Shown here: piece after piece, positions 60,453 through 64,000 of the stretch
Position numbering within the stretch: the stretch's first letter is position 1
How the letters are laid out: the number at the start of each line of letters is the position of its first letter
NCBI RefSeq assembly: GCF_039536205.1
Contig: NZ_BAAAYL010000001.1
Location: forward strand, 868,001-932,000
Direction: 5' to 3'
DNA: 64,000 nt
DNA from: Streptomyces sannanensis
Lineage (GTDB): Bacteria; Actinomycetota; Actinomycetes; Streptomycetales; Streptomycetaceae
Position numbers and translations under genes: made by a program
The notes under the pieces: generated by a model
The model's input: only the letters and a program-made list of their open reading frames with translations
Told to the model about the DNA's origin: nothing
Database searches by the model: none

Positions 60453-60662
60453 CCGATCTCTTCCCGTGCCCGGGCGCAGCTCGGCTCCAGGGCCTGCTCC
60501 GGGACCTGCCCGGCACGTCCGTCGACCCGAGCCGGCCAGGTCGGGACCTGCCGGGCGGCAGACAGCGACCACCGGCCCGTCCGGCATGTGAGGACGGCCA
60601 CACCGTCCCGGCGGGGGGCGGCGACACCGGGGCGCGGCGGCACGCCCCCGCGCGGCCGCGGA

Positions 60663-61322
60663 TCAGTCCGCGGCCGGGACGCGCTCCGTGGCCTCGGACA
60701 CCTGGGCGTCGGCCTGCGCCGCGGCCTTCTTCGCGCGGCGCTTGATCACGAGCATCGAGACGACCCCGATCAGAACCGCCGCGACCAGGCCCACCCAGGA
60801 GAAGCGCTTGAGCCACGCCTCCGCGACGATGCCCACGTAGTAGATGACGGCCGTCGTACCGCCCGCCCACAGGATTCCGCCGAGGACATTGGCGATCAGG
60901 AACTTCCAGTACGGCATGCGCAGGACACCCGCGAGCGGACCCGCGAAGATCCGCAGCAGGGCGACGAAGCGGCCGAAGAACACGGCCCACATGCCCCACC
61001 GCTCGAAGGAGCGCTCCGCCATGGCGATATTGGCCGCGCTGAAGTGCTTGGGGAATCTGCGGCCGAGCCGGGTGAGCAGCGGCCTGCCGCCCCTGCGGCC
61101 GATGCCGTAGCCGATGGAGTCACCGATGATCGCTCCCGCGCTGGCGCAGGCACCGAGGATCACCGGGTCGATCTGGCCGTGCTGGGAGGCGAGCAGCGCC
61201 GAGCTCACGAGGATGATCTCGCCGGGCAGAGGGATGCCCAGGCTTTCCACTCCGATGACCACCCCCACCAGGAGGTAGATGATGACCGCCGGCACGGTCT
61301 CGAGCCACTCCTGGACGTGCAA
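60663..61322 (-). CDS. DedA-family membrane protein
   Basis: A 219-residue membrane protein of the DedA/VTT family: IGVESLGIPLPGEIILVSSA near the N-terminus, GDSIGYGIGRRGG, FFGRFVALLRIFAGPLAGVL (the re-entrant R-P motif) and two C-terminal helices ending in a Lys/Ala-rich tail. DedA proteins flip phospholipids or undecaprenyl phosphate and support proton-motive force. The start is TTG at 61322, with GGGAGGAACC upstream; no ATG or GTG is available before the first helix. Confidence 0.9.
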   Translation of the reverse strand: MHVQEWLETVPAVIIYLLVGVVIGVESLGIPLPGEIILVSSALLASQHGQIDPVILGACASAGAIIGDSIGYGIGRRGGRPLLTRLGRRFPKHFSAANIAMAERSFERWGMWAVFFGRFVALLRIFAGPLAGVLRMPYWKFLIANVLGGILWAGGTTAVIYYVGIVAEAWLKRFSWVGLVAAVLIGVVSMLVIKRRAKKAAAQADAQVSEATERVPAAD

Positions 61323-61357
61323 TGCCGGTTCCTCCCGATCGATGTGCCCATGTGACG

Positions 61358-61393
61358 CTGCCCGGGGCGCCCCCTTCGGCGTGCCCCGGGCAG
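61358..61393 (-). terminator. hairpin terminator of the hotdog thioesterase gene
   Basis: Perfect 11-bp stem CTGCCCGGGGC / GCCCCGGGCAG with a 14-base loop, 28 bases beyond the minus-strand stop at 61421 and upstream of dedA. Confidence 0.75.
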
Positions 61394-61420
61394 CCTACCC
61401 CGCCGGACCGTACGACCGGG

Positions 61421-61873
61421 TCAGTCGTTGGGGCGCAGGGTCCATACGACCGTCATGACTCCGGTGACCGCACCGTCCTGCCGCTGGATCTCGACGGCCA
61501 CGGGAAACTCCGGGCGCTCCCCCTCGTCGAGCTCGGCGACGACGTCGGCGATCGGGCGGCCCAGCGTCGCGGTCGCGGTGACGATGCCCTTGGCGAGCTT
61601 CTTGTAGCCGATCTCCGCCTTCACGGCGAGCGGCACGGCACGGTGCAGCTGGTCGCCGAAGGCGGCGAGGACGATGGCGCCGCTCGCGGACTCGGCGAGG
61701 GTGAACATCGCGCCGGCGTGCGGGCCGCCGAGGTGGTTGTGGTAGTCGGCCTGGTCCGGCAGACGGACGACCGCGCGTTCCGGCGTGGTCTCCAGGAACT
61801 CCAGCTTGAGGGTCCTGGCCATGGGCACCGTCGCGGCGAGCATCTGGCCGACGGTCATCTGTTCTGCGCTCAT
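61421..61873 (-). CDS. hotdog-fold thioesterase (DUF4442/PaaI-like)
   Basis: A 150-residue hotdog protein: LKLEFLETTPERAVVRLPDQ, then DYHNHLGGPHAGAMFTLAES (the HxxGGxxHAGA helix of thioesterases), GYKKLAKGIVTATATLG and a final VVWTLRPND. The family hydrolyses acyl-CoA thioesters. The ATG at 61873 begins the domain. The acyl substrate is unknown. Confidence 0.85.
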   Translation of the reverse strand: MSAEQMTVGQMLAATVPMARTLKLEFLETTPERAVVRLPDQADYHNHLGGPHAGAMFTLAESASGAIVLAAFGDQLHRAVPLAVKAEIGYKKLAKGIVTATATLGRPIADVVAELDEGERPEFPVAVEIQRQDGAVTGVMTVVWTLRPND

Positions 61874-62000
61874 GGCACGATGTTACTCACGAGTAGTGCA
61901 GCTTGACCATCCTTCGCGCCGCCCCCGGCCGCCCTCCGGGTCCGCCCCCGCCCGGGGCGGCCGTGGCACCGCCGATCAGCCCCCTCTATCGTTGATCGCC

Positions 62001-63008
62001 ATGTGGCCAGGACAGCAGCCGCCCGGGGGCGAGCAGAACCCGCAGGACCAGAACCCGAATCCGTACCAGCAGCCGGGGTACCAGCAGCCGAATCCCTATC
62101 AGCAGCCGGGATATCAGCAGCAGACGGGTTATCAGCAGCCGGGCTACCCTCAGCCGGACCCGTACCAGCAGCCGACGGCGCCGCAGTACGCCGTCCCGGA
62201 GGCACCCCAGCCGCAGGACAACAACCGAAGGAAGACCGCCGTGGTCGCCGTCGTCGCGGCCACCGCGGTCGTCGCCGCCGCCGTGGTCACCGGTGTGGTC
62301 GTGCTGAAGGACGACGACAAGGGCCCGTCGAACCAGGCTGATCCAAAGCCGAGCGCCACCGCCACCACGGCTCCCTCGCCGACCGACAACCCGCGTGGAG
62401 ACGCCAAGGGCATCCAGCCCGTCGTCGCGGGCTGGAAGGTCGTCGTGAACCCCAAGTGGGGCACCGCGTTCGACGTGCCGCAGGACTGGGAGGTCTCCAA
62501 GGCGGACACGTTCTCGGGCTTCGAGGACAAGGACGGCAAGGTGATCATCGGCCACTCGGCCCCTGCCTACTACAAGTCCAAGTGGTGCACGGACGACGAG
62601 GACAAGGACGGTTACAGCACCGACACCGCACTCGCCGGCACCGGCACCAAGGGCGCGGACGGCGCCAAGAGCACCGAGGAGGTCGCCGAGAACCAGGTGG
62701 CCTGGTGGGTCTACGGCGCGTTCACCCAGCCCGACAAGAAGCCGGTCAAGACCAGCAAGGCCAAGCCCTACACCACCAAGTCGGGGATCACCGGCAGCGT
62801 GGCGACCGCCTGGTCGGTCGGCGCGGACAAGACGGGCAAGTGCGACAGCGACGGCAAGGCCATCACCTTCGGCTTCAAGAACGCCAAGAACGACTTCGTC
62901 GCCTGGTCCCTCTACTCCGCAACGGGCGTGGACGGTGAGGTTCCGGAGGCCACGATCCAGAAGATCCTGAGCACCGTGCGACTGGCGGGAGAGCCGACCG
63001 AGTCCTGA
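62001..63008 (+). CDS. membrane-anchored protein with N-terminal YQQPG repeats
   Basis: A 335-residue protein. Residues 1-72 are Pro/Gln/Tyr-rich with recurring NPYQQPGYQQ-like units, probably a cytoplasmic disordered segment. One membrane helix follows (about 76-99, TAVVAVVAATAVVAAAVVTG). Then comes a Ser/Thr/Pro linker and an extracellular domain of about 200 residues (GWKVVVNPKWGTAFDVPQDW; KWCTDDEDKDGY; ITFGFKNAKNDFVAWSLYS) with two cysteines. This architecture is common in Streptomyces; the role is unknown. The repeats could phase-separate or bind a partner, as inference only. Confidence 0.8.
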   Translation: MWPGQQPPGGEQNPQDQNPNPYQQPGYQQPNPYQQPGYQQQTGYQQPGYPQPDPYQQPTAPQYAVPEAPQPQDNNRRKTAVVAVVAATAVVAAAVVTGVVVLKDDDKGPSNQADPKPSATATTAPSPTDNPRGDAKGIQPVVAGWKVVVNPKWGTAFDVPQDWEVSKADTFSGFEDKDGKVIIGHSAPAYYKSKWCTDDEDKDGYSTDTALAGTGTKGADGAKSTEEVAENQVAWWVYGAFTQPDKKPVKTSKAKPYTTKSGITGSVATAWSVGADKTGKCDSDGKAITFGFKNAKNDFVAWSLYSATGVDGEVPEATIQKILSTVRLAGEPTES

Positions 63009-63068
63009 GCGGCACCCGGCGCCCGAAATTCACTTGCCGCGCCACCGCGGCGACGGGACAGTCCCCAG

Positions 63069-64000
63069 GTGAAGCGTAACTACACACTGCTGACCGCCGC
63101 CGCGATCATCACCAGTCTGGGCACCCATGCCGCCCTGATCGCGGCGGCGTTCGCCGTACTGGAGACAGGCGGCGACGGCGGTGACGTGGGCCTGGTCGCC
63201 GCGGCCCGTACCCTTCCGCTCGTCCTCTTCCTCCTCATCGGCGGCGCCGTCGCCGACCGGGTGCCCCGGCACCGGGTGATGGTCGCCGCCAACGCCCTCA
63301 ACTGCGTATCCCAGGGAGCCTTCGCGCTCCTCGTCCTCGCCGGGGAGCCGCAGTTGTGGCAGATGATGCTGCTGAGCGCACTCTGTGGCACCGGACAGGC
63401 CTTCTTCTCCCCTGCCGCGGAGGGCATGCTGCTGTCCAGCGTCAGCGGTGAACAGGCGAGCCGGGCCTTCGCGCTGTTCCGCCTGGGCATGAACGGCGCG
63501 GTCATCGGCGGCGCCGCCCTCGGCGGGGCTCTGGTCGCGGTCGTCGGCCCCGGGTGGGTACTGGCCCTCGACGCGGCCGCGTTCGCGGTCGCCGGCGCGC
63601 TGCGCGCCTTCCTCGACGTCAGCCACATACCGCCGCGCGAACCGGGCGAGGGGCTGCTCGCCGATCTGCGCGACGGCTGGCGGGAGTTCACCGGCCGGAC
63701 CTGGCTTTGGGTCATCGTGGTGCAGTTCTCCGTCTGCAACGCCTTCTTCGGCGCCACCGATTCGGTGTACGGACCGCTGGTCGCCGAGGAGGAGCTCGGC
63801 GGGGCCGGGCCATGGGGCCTGGCGCTCGCCGCCTTCGCCGGGGGCATGGCCCTCGGGGCGCTGCTGATGATGCGCTGGAAGCCGCGCAGGATGCTGCTGG
63901 TGGGCACGGTCTGCGTCTTCCCGTACGCCCTTCCCTCGGCGGCGCTCGCCGTCCCGGTGCCGGTTCCGGTACTGGCCGTGGCGATGCTGCTCAGCGGCGT
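63069..64000 (+). CDS. MFS transporter, N-terminal part (runs off the window)
   Basis: From GTG 63069 the frame is open to the window end (310 codons). It reads VKRNYTLLTAAAIITSLGTH, then helices including LVAAARTLPLVLFLLIGGAV, followed by the loop ADRVPRHRVMVAANAL (MFS motif A-like), GQAFFSPAAEGMLL and further helices. This matches the Enterobacter exporter-like MFS group (MFS_3), usually drug or siderophore exporters. The C-terminus lies outside. GGGACAG precedes the start. Confidence 0.85.
   Translation, partial: MKRNYTLLTAAAIITSLGTHAALIAAAFAVLETGGDGGDVGLVAAARTLPLVLFLLIGGAVADRVPRHRVMVAANALNCVSQGAFALLVLAGEPQLWQMMLLSALCGTGQAFFSPAAEGMLLSSVSGEQASRAFALFRLGMNGAVIGGAALGGALVAVVGPGWVLALDAAAFAVAGALRAFLDVSHIPPREPGEGLLADLRDGWREFTGRTWLWVIVVQFSVCNAFFGATDSVYGPLVAEEELGGAGPWGLALAAFAGGMALGALLMMRWKPRRMLLVGTVCVFPYALPSAALAVPVPVPVLAVAMLLSG

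Noticed and set aside
1..64000. CRISPR arrays, tRNA or rRNA genes
   Set aside because: No regularly spaced repeats, and no cloverleaf-like or ribosomal RNA sequence, noticed on either strand.

Overview
This is a 64 kb piece of a Streptomyces (or very close actinomycete) chromosome. The evidence is very high GC with strong third-position GC bias, many GTG/TTG starts, and families typical of the genus: an RsbW-like ATPase beside an XRE/DUF5753 and DUF397 locus, F420-type LLM oxidoreductase, mycothiol-type maleylpyruvate isomerase fold, ECF41 sigma factor and HutC-type GntR regulator. The bioF/bioB-bioA-bioD block followed by purB matches, from memory, the order in S. coelicolor. No rRNA, tRNA or CRISPR array was seen.

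Layout. (1) 0-5 kb: PlsC C-terminus, a YbaK editing protein, a decayed tripeptidyl aminopeptidase, a Phd/YefM antitoxin divergent from a ClpP paralogue that lacks its catalytic Ser and His, and an NlpC/P60 hydrolase behind a c-di-AMP (ydaO) riboswitch. (2) 4.5-10.6 kb: an ATPase/XRE/DUF397 locus damaged by a deletion, then the biotin genes: bioF divergent from bioB-bioA-bioD. (3) 10.7-18 kb: methyltransferase, a deletion-fused ABC transporter, LLM oxidoreductase, a decayed M20 peptidase, a translationally coupled CNNM/CorC pair, an orphan holin and an MDMPI-fold protein. (4) 18-25 kb: SGNH hydrolase, purB-mug, and an ABC-2 exporter divergent from a NarL-type two-component system. (5) 25-41.5 kb: GntR regulator with a dre-like operator, ECF41 sigma factor with an NADP-binding partner, a beheaded phoD still preceded by a PHO box, a TM-ACT-GNAT protein, a trans-sulfuration enzyme divergent from an Lrp regulator, a DUF885 protease, sbcD-sbcC, YigZ, an Mrr-like nuclease and a CoA-binding protein.

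(6) 41.5-51.6 kb is an accessory island. It holds a helical protein overlapping a T5orf172/GIY-YIG protein, decayed secreted-protein and lipoprotein genes, a minus-strand set WD40 / DUF89 (ARMT1-like) / HhH-GPD, an alanyl-tRNA-synthetase-like protein convergent with a nucleotidyltransferase, and an internally deleted IS21 element. A similar 16-nt motif lies at each side of the island. (7) 51.7-64 kb: a fumC-malic enzyme operon, more decayed genes (Tat hydrolase, CHAT, EamA), then core genes: PCMT-like methyltransferase, YbaK, XRE-cupin, hexapeptide transferases, DedA, a hotdog thioesterase, a YQQPG-repeat membrane protein and the start of an MFS gene.

The most striking general feature is gene decay by small deletions that join pieces of neighbouring genes (XRE/DUF397, ABC ATPase/permease, PHO box/phoD, IstA/IstB). 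The best candidates for an undescribed system are the WD40-DUF89-HhH set with its face-to-face AlaRS-like/nucleotidyltransferase neighbours, and the T5orf172 pair. All function calls come from motif recognition by eye, without database searches.
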